Assembly: GCA_026706225.1 (NCBI GenBank)
Contig: JAPOZE010000686.1
Span: 1-15,144 of the forward strand
Direction: 5' to 3'
From: Acidobacteriota bacterium
GTDB lineage: Bacteria > Acidobacteriota > Terriglobia > Versatilivoradales > Versatilivoraceae
Length of the DNA: 15,144 nt
Of this stretch, positions 14,892 to 15,144 are shown piece after piece (positions within the stretch are counted from its first letter, which is position 1; each line of letters begins with the position of its first letter). Under the pieces are notes generated by a model. It saw nothing but the letters and a program-made list of their open reading frames with translations, was not told the origin of the DNA and did no database searches. Both the position numbers and the translations under genes were made by a program.

Positions 14892-14969
14892 TCTCGGCAC
14901 AGTCCTTCAAATAAGACTGGAATCGACCAGTAAGGTGTCTTTTTGATCTCGGCACGGTCCTTGAGAAAG
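14892..14969. repeat. Short direct repeat pair TCTCGGCAC-GTCCTT
   Basis: TCTCGGCACAGTCCTT (14892-14907) recurs as TCTCGGCACGGTCCTT (14946-14961), 54 bases apart. Both lie between the opposing heptamer tracts. Confidence 0.6.
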
Positions 14970-15017
14970 TGCAACCGGGTCATCAGGCGGTTGCCTGCTG
15001 CCGGCACCCTCCCCTGA

Positions 15018-15044
15018 CCACTCTTCACTCTCCACTATTCACTT
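15018..15044. repeat. Heptamer tandem repeat, opposite orientation
   Basis: Seven-base units (about TTCACTC, TCCACTA, TTCACTT) complement the GTGGAGA tract at 14831-14858 and match the orientation of the tract at 12810-12837. Confidence 0.7.
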
Positions 15045-15070
15045 TTGACCCAGGTGCGCTGCCCTCCCAT

Positions 15071-15144
15071 ACGACGGGGCGGCTCCCAGGGGGCGAAACA
15101 GGGGTGTTCCAGACAAGTGATTCGATCGACCCGTCAAGCAACTG
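15071..15144. repeat. Direct repeat copy B, cut by the window end
   Basis: This copy matches 14785-14887 as described there, lies 286 bases downstream at its left end, and has no heptamer block at the position where copy A has one. It runs to the last base, so more copies may follow. Confidence 0.6.

Larger units (their letters stand above)
14696..15144. other. Non-coding repeat region at the right end of the window
   Basis: No gene is supported. A minus-strand frame (14798-15028) spans the heptamer tracts and direct repeats and so is unlikely to be real. The region begins with a short hairpin (ACCGT...ACGGT, 14698-14719), then contains heptamer tracts and two diverged copies of a longer repeat. 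Confidence 0.7.

Noticed and set aside
14798..15028. A 76-codon minus-strand ORF
   Set aside because: It runs through heptamer tracts and a diverged direct repeat; the second repeat copy does not keep the same frame.

Overview
This is a GC-rich stretch of a Gram-negative bacterial chromosome. Evidence for the cell type is lipid A genes (an LpxL-type acyltransferase and LpxB), a probable outer-membrane beta-barrel protein, and a signal-peptide protein. A selenocysteine tRNA shows that the organism probably reads UGA as selenocysteine. The gene mix and the style of the intergenic repeats resemble Acidobacteriota and similar environmental phyla, but no marker gene here fixes the phylum, so that is inference. 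There are no phage genes, transposases, CRISPR arrays or rRNA genes.

Left part (1-5444, all + strand): the 3' end of a molybdate-type ABC ATPase (ModC), then an overlapping lpxL-like/lpxB pair, then a secreted M1-peptidase-fold protein with C-terminal TPRs whose zinc and catalytic residues have been replaced. A 70-residue Cys-containing protein is translationally coupled to it (ATGA overlap).

Middle (5445-9518): a GAF-GAF-ANTAR regulator (+) runs convergent to a type II toxin-antitoxin pair (-): a ribbon-helix-helix antitoxin and a MazF-type toxin. The antitoxin has a near-consensus sigma-70 promoter placed so close to its ATG that the mRNA should be leaderless. Next comes an adrenodoxin-reductase-type ferredoxin-NADP+ reductase (+).

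Right part (9519-15144): an outer-membrane beta-barrel protein (+) runs convergent to a two-gene minus-strand cluster (a MutT-type Nudix phosphoesterase, then a predicted secreted or lipoprotein beta-sandwich protein). A 650-base repeat-rich region follows, holding a 32-base inverted-repeat element, heptamer repeats and a very strong GC hairpin. It leads to tRNA-Sec (selC), which lies 20 bases upstream of an unusual aldehyde dehydrogenase family gene. The window ends in 450 bases of non-coding repeats: heptamer tracts in both orientations and a diverged direct repeat about 287 bases apart.

The most interesting items are the catalytically dead M1-TPR protein with its coupled small protein, the repeat-dense neighbourhood of selC, and the leaderless toxin-antitoxin transcript. 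I found no clear large new system; the rest is ordinary housekeeping and accessory gene content.
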